Assembly: GCA_030431785.1 (NCBI GenBank)
Contig: JAUIIM010000007.1
Location: 1 to 44,664, forward strand
Direction of reading: 5' to 3'
DNA from: Acidimicrobiia bacterium
Lineage (GTDB): Bacteria; Actinomycetota; Acidimicrobiia; Spongiisociales; UBA5794
DNA: 44,664 nucleotides
Translations under genes and position numbers: made by a program
Notes under the pieces: generated by a model
What the model was told of the DNA's origin: nothing
Database searches by the model: none
What the model saw: only the letters and a program-made list of their open reading frames with translations
Shown here: positions 1 to 8,045 of the stretch, piece by piece
Layout: the number at the start of each line of letters is the position of its first letter
Numbering within the stretch: position 1 is the first letter of the stretch

Positions 1-1
1 C

Positions 2-295
2 CTTGCTGCCATCAACCTCACGCTCGACGCCTACGACCGGGAACGGGTCCACGGTGCGACGCTTGCTGCCGAAGATGTCGATGACATCATCGCCCGTCTC
101 GCCACATCGACGGTGGAGGAGATCGCCACCATCCCTTCACTTGACTCACGGAGGGCCCCGGTGATCCTCGGTGGTGCCATCGTCGCCGCTGCGGCGATGG
201 CTGCAGTGGGCAGCGATCGCATCACCGCGTCGGAGTCTGATCTACTCGATGCACTCGCTCGTGAACTGGTCGCCGAGTCGGCCCAGTCTGACTAG
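2..295 (+). CDS. Ppx/GppA-family exopolyphosphatase/pppGpp phosphatase, C-terminal part (truncated by window edge)
   Basis: The open frame enters from the left edge and gives 97 residues before TAG at 293-295. The tail contains an SRRAPVILGGAIVAAAAM stretch followed by GSDRITASESDLLDALARE. This matches the end of the actin-like ATPase fold of Ppx/GppA proteins, where an R-A-x-x-I-x-x-G-G segment precedes a helix and a 'xRIxVSxxxLxEG'-like strand. The family hydrolyses terminal phosphates of polyphosphate or pppGpp in the cytosol. The catalytic N-terminal half lies outside the window, so Ppx versus GppA cannot be decided. The stop shares the palindrome CTAG (292-295) with the stop of the convergent GTPase gene. 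Confidence 0.72.
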   Translation, partial: LAAINLTLDAYDRERVHGATLAAEDVDDIIARLATSTVEEIATIPSLDSRRAPVILGGAIVAAAAMAAVGSDRITASESDLLDALARELVAESAQSD

Positions 296-2352
296 GCATC
301 GGCCGCCGCAAGCGCTCTGTCGACCAGATGCGACGGTAGCTCTTGATAGTGGGCATGTTCGGCAGTGAACGTTCCCCATCCCTGTGTGAGTGACCGCAGG
401 TCGATCGCATAGCGAACCGTTTCCGACGTCGGGATGAGCGCTTCGATCTGCTGTGATCCGTCGGTGTTGGAGGTGGAGCCCTGCACGCTGCCGCGCCGGG
501 CAGCGATGTCACCCATGACGTCACCCTGGTACTCAGAGGGGACGGTGATCGTTACCCGTGAGATCGGCTCGAGCACGACGGGCCCAGCATCGGCGAAAGC
601 CGCCTTGAACCCTGCCCGAGCGGCCAGCTTGAAGCTCATCTCGTTGGAATCGACCGAGTGGTACTTCCCGTCGTCGACGGTCACCTCGACGTCGACCACC
701 GGATACCCGTGGTGGCCACCTTCCGCCATTGTCTCGACCACCCCCTTCTCGACTGCAGGAATCAAGCCTCTCGGGATGGCACCGCCTTTGATCTCATCGA
801 GGAACACGAATCCTTCGCCACGTGGCAGAGGTCGCAAGCGCAGATGGCAGACACCGAACTGTCCATGTCCACCCGACTGCTTCTTGTGTTTGCCCTCCGC
901 GTCCGCCGACCTCGAGATCGTCTCGCGGTATGGCACCCGGACGGGGATCTGGTCGATGTTCACACCGAACTTCCGGGCGAGACGCTCGATGGTGACCATG
1001 AGGTGCGTCTCTCCCATGCCCACGAGCAGCGTCTGTCCTGTCTCGGCGTTGTGGTCCAGTTCGAGGGACGGATCTTCCTCGAGGATCCGATGGAGGGCGG
1101 ACGCCATCTTGTCGTCGTCGGATTGTGTCCGTGGCACCACCGCCGTCGCCAGCACCGGCGTGGGTCGTTCGACGCGGGGAACCTCGAACTGTCGACCCGC
1201 TGGGGCAAGGGTGTCCCCGGTTTGTGTCTCCTGGAGCTTCGCTGCGGCGATGATGTCGCCAGCCTGCGCAGAAGCGACTTGGGTGGTCTCCTTCCCGAAC
1301 ATCGTTGCGATCTTCGACAGTCGCTCTTCTTGAGCGGAACGCGTGTTCACCAGATGGGTGTCGGGTTTGATCGTGCCGGACAGGACCTTCAACAGAGAGA
1401 TCTGGCCGACGTATGGATCAGCGATGGTCTTGAAGACGAAGGCAAGCGGTTCTGCCGCAGGGTCCTTCGGCACCTCGACCTCCTCGCCGTCGAACAGAAC
1501 CTTCGCAGGCGGCCTGTCGTCGGGCGCAGGAGCTAGTTCGACGATGAAGTCTGCGAGACGGTCGACGGCGATCGGGCCGGTCGCCGCGCCGCACACGACC
1601 GGGAACACCCGAGCCGCAGCGACCCCGCGCGCCATCACCTCCTCGAGCTTCTTCACGCTGGGGACGACACCCTCGAAGTACTGCTCGAGCATCAGGTCGT
1701 CGGCAACCACGATGCCTTCGACCAATTGATCATGGACCTCGTGTTCGCGTTCGACGAGATCGTCGGGGATCGGTGCTTCCGTCGCCGATCCGGAGTCATA
1801 TACGAAGGCCTTGTCGCGGAAGAGGTCGGCGACACCGTGGAACGACGACTCCTCACCGAGCGGAAGCTCGATCGGAGCAACCCCGGAACCGAAGCGGTCC
1901 TGGAGTTCGGTCAGGGTCCGGTCGAACGAGGCTCGCTCCTTGTCGAGCTTGTTGATGAAGATCATGCGAGGCACCTTCATCTGTTCGGCCACCCGCCATG
2001 CATACGCAGTCTGCACCTCGATTCCGTCGACCGCGGATATCACGAACACGGCGAGGTCGGTGATCCGCAGGGCAGCGTGGATGTCTCCTGAGAAATCGGC
2101 GTATCCGGGAGTGTCGATCAGGTTGATCTTGTGATCGCGCCAAACGAATGGGGCGAGGGCCATCGAGAGTGACACGCCTCGTTCGTGTTCCTCCGGTTCA
2201 TAGTCGGTGACGGTCGTCTTGGCCTCGACCGATCCGACCCGCGGTATCGATCCCGCCCTGAACAGCAGTGCTTCTGCCAACGTTGTCTTGCCGGCGCCGG
2301 TGTGACCGACGAGGGCGACATTGCGAATCCGGTCCGGCGGGAACGACTGCAC
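292..2352 (-). CDS. fusA2: Elongation factor G-like GTPase (EF-G2/FusA2 type)
   Basis: A 686-residue translation-factor GTPase. G1 is GHTGAGKT at residues 16-23, G3 is DTPGYADF and G4 is NKLD; the EF-G domains II-V follow, with the family ending 'Y-x-x-x-P'. The start is taken as GTG at 2352: AAGGAG lies 7 nt upstream, and a TAGGCT -10 box at 2381-2386 (minus strand) would place the transcript start near 2374, so the more upstream TTG at 2391 would not be transcribed. Actinobacteria commonly carry this second EF-G-like protein away from the rpsL-rpsG-fusA-tuf operon, and here too no ribosomal genes are adjacent. Its exact role is unsettled in the family; ribosome-linked GTPase activity is expected. 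It converges with the ppx tail, with the two stops overlapping in CTAG. Confidence 0.9.
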   Translation of the reverse strand: MQSFPPDRIRNVALVGHTGAGKTTLAEALLFRAGSIPRVGSVEAKTTVTDYEPEEHERGVSLSMALAPFVWRDHKINLIDTPGYADFSGDIHAALRITDLAVFVISAVDGIEVQTAYAWRVAEQMKVPRMIFINKLDKERASFDRTLTELQDRFGSGVAPIELPLGEESSFHGVADLFRDKAFVYDSGSATEAPIPDDLVEREHEVHDQLVEGIVVADDLMLEQYFEGVVPSVKKLEEVMARGVAAARVFPVVCGAATGPIAVDRLADFIVELAPAPDDRPPAKVLFDGEEVEVPKDPAAEPLAFVFKTIADPYVGQISLLKVLSGTIKPDTHLVNTRSAQEERLSKIATMFGKETTQVASAQAGDIIAAAKLQETQTGDTLAPAGRQFEVPRVERPTPVLATAVVPRTQSDDDKMASALHRILEEDPSLELDHNAETGQTLLVGMGETHLMVTIERLARKFGVNIDQIPVRVPYRETISRSADAEGKHKKQSGGHGQFGVCHLRLRPLPRGEGFVFLDEIKGGAIPRGLIPAVEKGVVETMAEGGHHGYPVVDVEVTVDDGKYHSVDSNEMSFKLAARAGFKAAFADAGPVVLEPISRVTITVPSEYQGDVMGDIAARRGSVQGSTSNTDGSQQIEALIPTSETVRYAIDLRSLTQGWGTFTAEHAHYQELPSHLVDRALAAADA

Positions 2353-2380
2353 CGATGAACTCCTTGTCTCGACCGACACC

Positions 2381-2386
2381 AGCCTA
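2381..2386 (-). promoter_or_regulatory. -10 box (TAGGCT) for the EF-G-like gene
   Basis: TAGGCT on the minus strand fits TANNNT. A start about 7 nt downstream gives a leader of roughly 22 nt that contains the AAGGAG Shine-Dalgarno before GTG 2352. No convincing -35 was seen. Confidence 0.45.
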
Positions 2387-2419
2387 CGCAATCCGTACGT
2401 GCGATGCCCGGGAGGGAGG

Positions 2420-2425
2420 TACGCT
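2420..2425 (+). promoter_or_regulatory. -10 box (TACGCT) for tRNA-Leu
   Basis: TACGCT lies 8 nt before the first base of the mature tRNA (2434). That would give an almost leaderless tRNA transcript. No clear -35 element was recognised. Confidence 0.4.
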
Positions 2426-2433
2426 CGTGCTGC

Positions 2434-2516
2434 GCCCGGGTGGCGGAATGGCAGACGCGGCGGACTTAAAATCCGCTATCCGAAAGGATGTGTGGGTTCA
2501 ACCCCCACCCCGGGCA
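2434..2516 (+). tRNA. tRNA-Leu (anticodon UAA)
   Basis: The acceptor stem GCCCGGG (2434-2440) pairs with CCCGGGC (2509-2515), with discriminator A at 2516. The anticodon stem GCGGA/TCCGC (2460-2464/2472-2476) encloses loop CTTAAAA with anticodon TAA at 2467-2469. A long class II variable arm (the ATCC...GGAT hairpin) follows. The T-arm GTGGG/CCCAC (2492-2496/2504-2508) has loop TTCAACC. After the discriminator the genome reads CCG, so CCA is not fully encoded. All stems pair perfectly. It lies divergent from the EF-G-like gene. Confidence 0.96.
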
Positions 2517-2573
2517 CCGGTGAACCCAGACCGCGTGCGGCTGAGCGGCGTCCGAAGGGTCGGGGCCGATTGG

Positions 2574-2918
2574 TCAGTCGAGCAGGATGGCACGCTTGCG
2601 CGATTCGAATTCGACATCGGGCATGCTTCCGGCACGATGGGCGTCGACGAGCGCTTCGAGTTCATCCACCTTGCGTGTCGACGCGTCACGTTTCGGTGCG
2701 ACTCCCTTTCCGTCGGGGATCGGTGGCGGTCGTGACACGATGTACGCAAACAGCCCGACATAGCCGAGGACCAGCATCGCCGAACCCCACAGGACCTTCC
2801 GGGGGATCGACAAATCCGGTCTGCGCATCACGAGGTCCCACCAGGCGAGGATGTCGAGCGCAAGCAGGGGGAGTGATATGGCCACGAGGATGGCGATGTG
2901 CTCCGATGTCAGGTCCAT
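2574..2918 (-). CDS. Small membrane protein, PLDc_N-like domain plus SHOCT-like tail
   Basis: A 114-residue protein. It has two hydrophobic segments, one near residues 9-27 containing LLALDILAWWDLVMRRPD and one near 40-58 containing VLWGSAMLVLGYVGLFAYIV. That pattern fits the phospholipase-D-nuclease N-terminal (PLDc_N) two-helix domain, which is a membrane domain and not the enzyme. After a charged linker the C-terminus (LEALVDAHRAGSMPDVEFE...) resembles a SHOCT oligomerisation motif. ATG 2918 is chosen because TACGAT lies 7 nt upstream on the minus strand, the leaderless arrangement seen at several genes here; ATG 2927 is an alternative. Function is unknown. Confidence 0.72.
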   Translation of the reverse strand: MDLTSEHIAILVAISLPLLALDILAWWDLVMRRPDLSIPRKVLWGSAMLVLGYVGLFAYIVSRPPPIPDGKGVAPKRDASTRKVDELEALVDAHRAGSMPDVEFESRKRAILLD

Positions 2919-3049
2919 TCCGACCATCGTAGCCGTCGATTCGATGACCCAGAGTCTCCACGAACGCGTGAAAACCGTCGGTGGGTAGTCCTTCACTCGG
3001 GTTCGCGCCGCGCCGATAGACAATAGATGAGGCATAAGGCCGGAACACC

Positions 3050-4465
3050 ATGTTGACGATCTTCATCGTGGTCGTCGCTCTCGCCGCGGTCGGCGGAGTG
3101 TCCGCGGTGTTCATCAACCGCGCCAACAAGTCGGAAAAACGCCTCGGCTTCCTGGCCCAGTACGACTCCCTCACGGGGTTGATCAACCGACCCCTCTTCC
3201 AGGACCGGCTCGAGGGCGCCCTGGCCCGTGCGCGCCGTGACGGCGGTCTCGTGACGCTGATGTTCATCGACATCGATGGATTCAAGGAGGTCAACGACCG
3301 ATTCGGTCATGCGGTCGGGGATGATCTCCTCCGTCAGATCGCCGGACGTCTTGTCACGGTGCTCCGTGAAAGTGACACCGTTGCACGGTTGGGCGGAGAC
3401 GAGTTCACCGTGATCCTCGAGGGTGCGAACCGGGTCGAAGACGCCGGTCGTGTGGCGACCAAGATCCTCCGCGCTGTCTCGGCTCCGTACCGGGTCGGCG
3501 ACCGGGAAGTCGTGATCACTGTCTCTGTCGGGATCGCCATGTATCCGGTGGATGGGGATTCGTACAGCGAACTCATGAGCGGCGCCGACACCGCCATGTA
3601 TCAGGCAAAGTCCGCAGGGAAGAACACGTATCAGTACTACACACGATCGTTGCGTGATCGGACGTCGGACAGGCTCAGCCTGTTGGACGATCTCCGTGTC
3701 GCCGTCGAGGAGGGCGACCAACTCCGGATGCACTATCAGCCCAAGGTCGACGTGGCACGCGGTGCGGTGATCGGCCTCGAAGCCCTCGTGCGCTGGCAGC
3801 ATCCCCAGCGTGGTCTGTTGCTGCCGGCTGATTTCATCACCCTCGCCGAGGAATCCGATCTGATCGCGCCGATCAGTCAATGGATCCTCGACGAGGCATG
3901 CAAGGACATGAAGGCCTGGCTGGCTGCGGGGATGCGACCGTTGCGCGTTTCGGTCAACACGTCGGACAGGATGTTCAGGGAGTCGGGCATCGTCGAGTCC
4001 ATCGCGGTGTCTCTCGCGGTCGCTGACCTCGACCCGAGGCACCTTGAGATCGAGGTGACCGAGCGGACCATCCACATGGAAACCGAGCGGGTCATGCGAG
4101 CCATCGAGCGGATGTCCACGATGGGTATCAGCGTCGCCATCGACGATTTCGGTACCGGATCGTCTTCGCTGGTCCAGCTTCAGGGCATGCCGGTGCGAAC
4201 CCTCAAGATCGACAACTCGTTCGTGCATCGGATCAACGAGCGTGAATCGTCCGCAGCCATCGCGGCAGCGACGATTGCGATCGCGAAGCAGTTCGGGATG
4301 GATGTCATCGCCGAGGGTGTTGAAACCGTCGAGGAGATGCATGCGCTCGCTGATCTCGGGTGTACCAAAGTGCAGGGGTATCTGGTCGCACGTCCACTCG
4401 CTCCGAAGGATGTCGTGCGCTTCGTCGCGAACTACGACACGACGCTGTCTTTCCCAAAAGCCTGA
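3050..4465 (+). CDS. Diguanylate cyclase/phosphodiesterase (GGDEF-EAL) with one N-terminal membrane helix
   Basis: A 471-residue protein: one N-terminal membrane helix (residues 2-22), a GGDEF domain (about 36-200) and an EAL domain (about 210-460). No PAS, GAF or other sensor domain is visible. The GGDEF site is intact at 115-119, and RESD at 106-109 sits five residues upstream, matching the RxxD inhibitory site that binds c-di-GMP. The EAL domain keeps EALVR (244-248), the N of SVNTS, EVTER, DDFGTG (365-370), LKID (385-388), AEGVET (421-426) and QGY (442-444). Both synthesis and hydrolysis of c-di-GMP are therefore possible, and the net direction cannot be read from sequence. The gene is monocistronic, converges with the next gene, and ends in a 9-bp hairpin overlapping its stop. 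Confidence 0.93.
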   Translation: MLTIFIVVVALAAVGGVSAVFINRANKSEKRLGFLAQYDSLTGLINRPLFQDRLEGALARARRDGGLVTLMFIDIDGFKEVNDRFGHAVGDDLLRQIAGRLVTVLRESDTVARLGGDEFTVILEGANRVEDAGRVATKILRAVSAPYRVGDREVVITVSVGIAMYPVDGDSYSELMSGADTAMYQAKSAGKNTYQYYTRSLRDRTSDRLSLLDDLRVAVEEGDQLRMHYQPKVDVARGAVIGLEALVRWQHPQRGLLLPADFITLAEESDLIAPISQWILDEACKDMKAWLAAGMRPLRVSVNTSDRMFRESGIVESIAVSLAVADLDPRHLEIEVTERTIHMETERVMRAIERMSTMGISVAIDDFGTGSSSLVQLQGMPVRTLKIDNSFVHRINERESSAAIAAATIAIAKQFGMDVIAEGVETVEEMHALADLGCTKVQGYLVARPLAPKDVVRFVANYDTTLSFPKA

Positions 4466-4484
4466 GCCGAGCAACGCTCGGCTC
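4464..4484. terminator. Perfect hairpin between convergent genes
   Basis: GAGCCGAGC (4464-4472), loop AAC, GCTCGGCTC (4476-4484) forms a 9-bp perfect stem overlapping the stop codon of the GGDEF-EAL gene and lying 12 bp from the stop of the opposing gene. There is no T-tract, as is common in high-G+C actinobacteria. The symmetry suits a bidirectional terminator. Confidence 0.6.
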
Positions 4485-4496
4485 GAACGGTCGCTC

Positions 4497-5072
4497 CTAG
4501 GTGAGAGGCGCTTGTCGGGAACGGACGATGAGGTCGCCGTCGCGGATGATCGCGTCGATCAGCCACACGTTTCGACTCGATGAGAACGAAACACTGATCG
4601 CCTGATCGGTCCCGGTTCGCTGTTGGGCGACGTAGCCCAGATTCGGTGTCGCCCACAGCACATAGATGCGGTCGTTGGCGACAGCGAAGGAAGCCTGGCC
4701 GCCCTCGTTCGCCTCGATCCGTGCCTCCGACGCACCAAAGTTGAACGGATCCACGGGTGGGTCTTCCGATGCGGAACTCCCCCTGGTGCCGGTTGTCCCG
4801 TCGCCAGTAGGCGCGTCATCCCCGTCGGTCGCAGTGGAGTCCCCGTCGTCGGGAACGAGGCCGCCGGAGGCATGGGGCTCGATGTCGTCGGGCAACTCCA
4901 CTGTCTCGACGGGCAAAGCTGCGACCTCAGCTGCGGTGAAGAGACGCTGGGGTCGGTCCAGGACCTGACCACCTGCTATCGCCACCGCACCAGAGGCAAC
5001 CAGTCCTGAGCCGATGGCTGCTGCGAGCCAGCCTGCGACCAGGAGGAGTCTCTGCCGCATCGTTGTGTCCAT
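4497..5072 (-). CDS. Exported or membrane-anchored protein of unknown function
   Basis: A 191-residue protein from ATG 5072 (ATG 5060 is an alternative). The N-terminal hydrophobic segment (LLLVAGWLAAAIGSGLVASGAVAIAGG) looks like an uncleaved anchor or signal peptide. An acidic, Gly/Thr/Ser-rich low-complexity linker (DDGDSTATDGDDAPTGDGTTG) leads to a C-terminal part of about 85 residues (ASEARIEANEGGQASFAVANDRIYVLWATPN...) that reads as beta-rich. I recognise no family. It is divergent from the two-component genes, with about 80 bp between them, so it may belong to the same response. No catalytic motif is seen. Confidence 0.75.
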   Translation of the reverse strand: MDTTMRQRLLLVAGWLAAAIGSGLVASGAVAIAGGQVLDRPQRLFTAAEVAALPVETVELPDDIEPHASGGLVPDDGDSTATDGDDAPTGDGTTGTRGSSASEDPPVDPFNFGASEARIEANEGGQASFAVANDRIYVLWATPNLGYVAQQRTGTDQAISVSFSSSRNVWLIDAIIRDGDLIVRSRQAPLT

Positions 5073-5154
5073 CGTGCCGATCCCGTGGTTGTGGCGTATC
5101 CAACAGCATGTTAAGGAGTTGCTAAGGGAGGCGCCGCGTGGTTCACTACATCCT

Positions 5155-5835
5155 ATGGCAGCCGTCGTGATCATTGAAGATGACCAGCGGATCCGTGAGC
5201 TCGTCGCCCGAGTCCTCGCCGACAAGGGCTATGAGGTCGAGGGTGCAGCGAACGCGCTCGATGGACTCCAGAAGATCGTCCAGGCGGCTCCCGATGTCGT
5301 GGTCCTCGACATGGGTCTGCCTGACCTCGATGGAGCCGAGCTCCTCAAGATGATCAGGGCGATCACCGATGTCCCCGTCGTCGTCGCGACGGCACGGTCG
5401 GAAGACCGAGATGTGATCCGCACGCTGGATGCGGGGGCGGACGACTACCTCGTGAAACCCTTCTCGGTCGAGCAGCTTGAGGCTCGCTTGCGCGCCGTTC
5501 TCCGGAGGTCTGCAGCAGAGTCCCACGTTCCGCAGATCGTCGTGGGTGACATCCGCATCGACCCGAACGCCCGGGTCGCCACTCTGTCCGACGAGCCCTT
5601 GCAGCTGTCGCCGAAGGAGTTCGACCTGCTCGTCTACCTCGCCGAACGCATCGGGACAGTTGTGTCCAAACGGCAGCTCATGGCGGAGGTATGGCGCCAG
5701 CCGTACGGTGGTTCCGAGAAGACCGTCGACGTGCACATCTCGTGGCTACGGAAGAAGCTCGGTGAGTCCGCAGCGGAGAGTCGATACCTCGAGACCGTCT
5801 ACGGCGTCGGGATCAAGCTCGTCGATCCGTCATGA
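5155..5835 (+). CDS. Two-component response regulator, OmpR/PhoB family
   Basis: A 226-residue protein. The receiver domain has the acidic pair E8-D9-D10, phospho-acceptor D52 (VVLDMGLPD), T79-A80 and K101 (LVKPF). The C-terminal winged helix (about 128-224) ends in the usual 'LRKKLG...YLETVYGVGIKL'. ATG 5155 is chosen because the receiver fold begins two residues later; upstream in-frame extension to 5014 lacks domain sense. The gene overlaps the kinase start by ATGA (5832-5835), so the pair is translationally coupled. The inducing signal is unknown. Confidence 0.95.
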   Translation: MAAVVIIEDDQRIRELVARVLADKGYEVEGAANALDGLQKIVQAAPDVVVLDMGLPDLDGAELLKMIRAITDVPVVVATARSEDRDVIRTLDAGADDYLVKPFSVEQLEARLRAVLRRSAAESHVPQIVVGDIRIDPNARVATLSDEPLQLSPKEFDLLVYLAERIGTVVSKRQLMAEVWRQPYGGSEKTVDVHISWLRKKLGESAAESRYLETVYGVGIKLVDPS

Positions 5836-7175
5836 GGCGCCGCCTTGCGTGGCTGTCGTTCGCGGTCGCATCACTCGTCGTGGTGGCTTCCTTGTTCCCA
5901 GTCGCAATCCTCATTCGGAATCAAGCACAGAACCGTGCACTGGCAGCCGCCGAGCGTGACGCAGGCTCCGTCGCCGCGGCGTTGGCGGTGGCCGGGGCGG
6001 TCGCACCTGAAGCATCGATCACGCCCGAGTTCGCCGAAACCGTCCTGACCGCATTCGGGAATCCGACGGGCCTGAGCGTGGTCTTCCCCGATGGCACCGT
6101 CGTCGGGGCGCCCGCTGAGGTGACCCCGAGTATCGAACAGGCACGTTTGGGGGCAGCGTTCACGGTTCGGATCGACGACGGTGCTGAGGTTCTCGTTCCG
6201 GTGTTGCTCCCCGACGCCGCCACGGATCCCGAGGCAGTCGTCGTGAGAGCCTTCGTTCCGGACTCAGAGTTGACCAGAGGTGTTGCAACTGCGTGGTTGA
6301 TGCTCGCTGCGCTGGGGGTCTTCTTGATCGCGGTCGCCGTGTTCGCCGCCGATCGGCTCGGTCGCTCAGTTGTTCGGCCTGTCACGGAGCTCTCCGATGC
6401 TGCACTGCGATGGGGTCACGGCGAGCTCGACACGCGAGTCGAACCCGGTGGACCCGTCGAGATCGCCGAGGTCGGGGAGGCATTCAACCTGCTTGCGAGT
6501 CGGCTGGACCTACTGCTCGCACAGGAACGGGAGTCCGTCGCCGATCTGTCGCATCGACTTCGCACGCCGTTGACCGCGTTGCGACTGCAGGCCGAGATGG
6601 TCTCGGACGAGCACGAACGCGAATCCCTCAAGACCGACATCGACGAGCTGGAACGGGCGGTGAATGCGATGATCGCGGAGGCGAGGTCCCGGTCCGATGC
6701 CGGTGGGCAGGCCGACGAGGTCGACCTTGGAGAAGTCGTGCGTCATCGGTCAGAGTTCTGGCAGGTGCTCGCGGACGAGCAGGGTCGCCCGACATCCATC
6801 ACGATCGATCCCGGCGAACACGTCGTCCAGGTCTCGCGGATGGAGTTGGGGGCACTGGTCGATGTCCTGATCGAGAACGTCTTTGCGCACACTCCTGCTG
6901 GGGTCGGCTATCGCCTCACCGTGCGCCATACGGCAGGGGCGGTGGTGCTGACCGTGAGCGACGATGGGCCGGGCTTCCCGGATCTTGGGGTGAGTGAACG
7001 GGGAAGGTCCAGTGCGGGGTCGACCGGGCTCGGTCTCGACATCGTCGAACGAACCGCTGCCCGCACGGGAGGCGGAATGGCCATCGGAACGTCGCGAGAT
7101 GGAGGGGGTGAGGTCTCGGTGACCTTCGGCCTTCCTAGATCCCAGACAGCACGCTCGGATCGAGAACGGCGCTGA
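5832..7175 (+). CDS. Sensor histidine kinase, HAMP-HisKA-HATPase
   Basis: A 447-residue kinase. TM1 spans about 9-28, an extracytoplasmic sensor region of about 125 residues follows, TM2 spans about 153-172, HAMP about 173-230, and the H-box SHRLRTPLTAL has His241. The ATPase domain carries the N-box (LIENVFAHTP), G1 (DDGPGF) and G2 (GSTGLGLDIV). The H-box reads H-R-L-R-T-P where H-E-[FL]-R-T-P is more usual; the E-to-R change suggests altered phosphatase or kinase balance. The last 41 bp (7135-7175) overlap the end of the convergent arsR gene. Confidence 0.94.
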   Translation: MRRRLAWLSFAVASLVVVASLFPVAILIRNQAQNRALAAAERDAGSVAAALAVAGAVAPEASITPEFAETVLTAFGNPTGLSVVFPDGTVVGAPAEVTPSIEQARLGAAFTVRIDDGAEVLVPVLLPDAATDPEAVVVRAFVPDSELTRGVATAWLMLAALGVFLIAVAVFAADRLGRSVVRPVTELSDAALRWGHGELDTRVEPGGPVEIAEVGEAFNLLASRLDLLLAQERESVADLSHRLRTPLTALRLQAEMVSDEHERESLKTDIDELERAVNAMIAEARSRSDAGGQADEVDLGEVVRHRSEFWQVLADEQGRPTSITIDPGEHVVQVSRMELGALVDVLIENVFAHTPAGVGYRLTVRHTAGAVVLTVSDDGPGFPDLGVSERGRSSAGSTGLGLDIVERTAARTGGGMAIGTSRDGGGEVSVTFGLPRSQTARSDRERR

Positions 7176-7467
7176 GCTCGGCGAGCGCGTCCTTGTTCAC
7201 CGAGAAGTAGGCCCATTTTCCGCGCTGCTCACGCCGTAGCAATCCCGCTTCCGTGAGCGTCTTGAGGTGATGGCTGACCGTGGGTTGGCTCACACCGAGC
7301 GGATCCGTCAGGTCGCATGCGCATTGCTCTTCGCCGGAAGCCACGATGCTGAAGAGTCGAAGGCGGGTTGGGTCGGCGAGGGCCTTCAAGCGGATCGCAA
7401 GTGACTCGGCGTCGACTGGTGACAGTGGCGAGCAGCACACGGGTTCGCAGCAGGTCGTCTTCTCCAT
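7135..7467 (-). CDS. arsR: Metalloregulatory repressor, ArsR/SmtB family (As(III)-responsive type)
   Basis: A 110-residue winged-helix repressor. Cysteines lie at 6, 7, 11, 12, 49 and 51; the N-terminal CC pairs together with the Cys before the recognition region (EEQCACDL) match the intersubunit As(III) site of the Corynebacterium-type ArsR. The recognition helix is VSQPTVSHHLKTL. ATG 7467 is preferred because TATTAT lies exactly 6 nt upstream (7474-7479, minus strand), giving a leaderless mRNA; an upstream in-frame ATG at 7488 would be untranscribed. It is divergent from arsI and probably represses both genes until arsenite binds. Confidence 0.9.
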   Translation of the reverse strand: MEKTTCCEPVCCSPLSPVDAESLAIRLKALADPTRLRLFSIVASGEEQCACDLTDPLGVSQPTVSHHLKTLTEAGLLRREQRGKWAYFSVNKDALAELSAVLDPSVLSGI

Positions 7468-7473
7468 GACCAC

Positions 7474-7532
7474 ATAATACATAGACACATGTCGATACGT
7501 GTGCTATCTTTCATATCGATAACCGTCGATAC
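7474..7532. promoter_or_regulatory. Divergent arsR/arsI promoter-operator region
   Basis: The arsR -10 is TATTAT (minus strand, 7474-7479). The arsI -10 is an extended TGC-TATCTT (7502-7510). Three copies of TCGATA occur: 7492-7497, 7516-7521 and 7526-7531, the first and last followed by C. They surround the arsI -10, with copies two and three ten bp apart, so they could be ArsR operators blocking both promoters. The binding assignment is inference. Confidence 0.5.
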
Positions 7533-7548
7533 GAAAGAGAGGCCGACA

Positions 7549-8040
7549 GTGTCGACCAGCACGCCAGCAAGCGGACGGGTTCAGCTTGCGATGAACGTAA
7601 GCAATCTCGACGAGTCGATCCGTTTCTACACGGATCTGTTCGGGCAGGAACCGACGAAGATCAAGCCAGGCTATGCGAACTGGGCGATCTCGGAACCACC
7701 GCTGAAGCTCATCCTGTTCGCATCCGATGCGGGGGCGACGATCAACCATCTCGGCGTCGAGGTGCCGTCGTCCGAAGACGTGGACAGGACCATCAGCCGC
7801 CTCTCGCAGACCGACCTGCCGCTCGACATCGAGAAGGAGGTTGCGTGCTGTTACGCCGAGCAGGACAAGGTGTGGGCGACCGGGCCGGATGGCGAGCGTT
7901 GGGAGTACTACACCGTGCTCGCCGATGCAGAAGAGATGGAGTCGACGTCCGCTTCGTCCTGTGCGTGCACCGACGAGGCCTGTGGCTGCGATGCAACGAC
8001 TGTTCCGAACTCGAAGGAATGCTGCACGACAGTGGCCTAG
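7549..8040 (+). CDS. arsI: ArsI/CadI-type C-As lyase (vicinal-oxygen-chelate dioxygenase)
   Basis: A 163-residue VOC/glyoxalase-fold protein. ArsI enzymes cleave the carbon-arsenic bond of trivalent methyl- or aromatic arsenicals using Fe(II) and O2. Fe ligands are probably Q12, H67 (NHLGVE) and E119 (RWEYYTV). The vicinal pair C100-C101 in ACCYAEQDK is the known arsenical-binding hallmark. A Cys-rich tail (SSCACTDEACGC...ECC) may bind arsenite or product. GTG 7549 is chosen because an AGAGAGG ribosome site lies 6 nt upstream and the protein fold begins soon after; ATG 7489 lies upstream of the -10. It is paired with arsR; no arsenite efflux gene is present in the window. Confidence 0.9.
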   Translation: MSTSTPASGRVQLAMNVSNLDESIRFYTDLFGQEPTKIKPGYANWAISEPPLKLILFASDAGATINHLGVEVPSSEDVDRTISRLSQTDLPLDIEKEVACCYAEQDKVWATGPDGERWEYYTVLADAEEMESTSASSCACTDEACGCDATTVPNSKECCTTVA

Positions 8041-8045
8041 TAGGG

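Noticed and set aside
2352..2391. Upstream TTG start for the EF-G-like gene
   Set aside because: It lies upstream of the probable -10 box, while GTG 2352 has an AAGGAG at proper spacing.
2993..4474. 493-codon minus-strand open frame opposite the GGDEF-EAL gene
   Set aside because: It is His/Asp/Arg-rich with no recognisable domain, a shadow of the high-G+C coding strand, which encodes an intact GGDEF-EAL protein.
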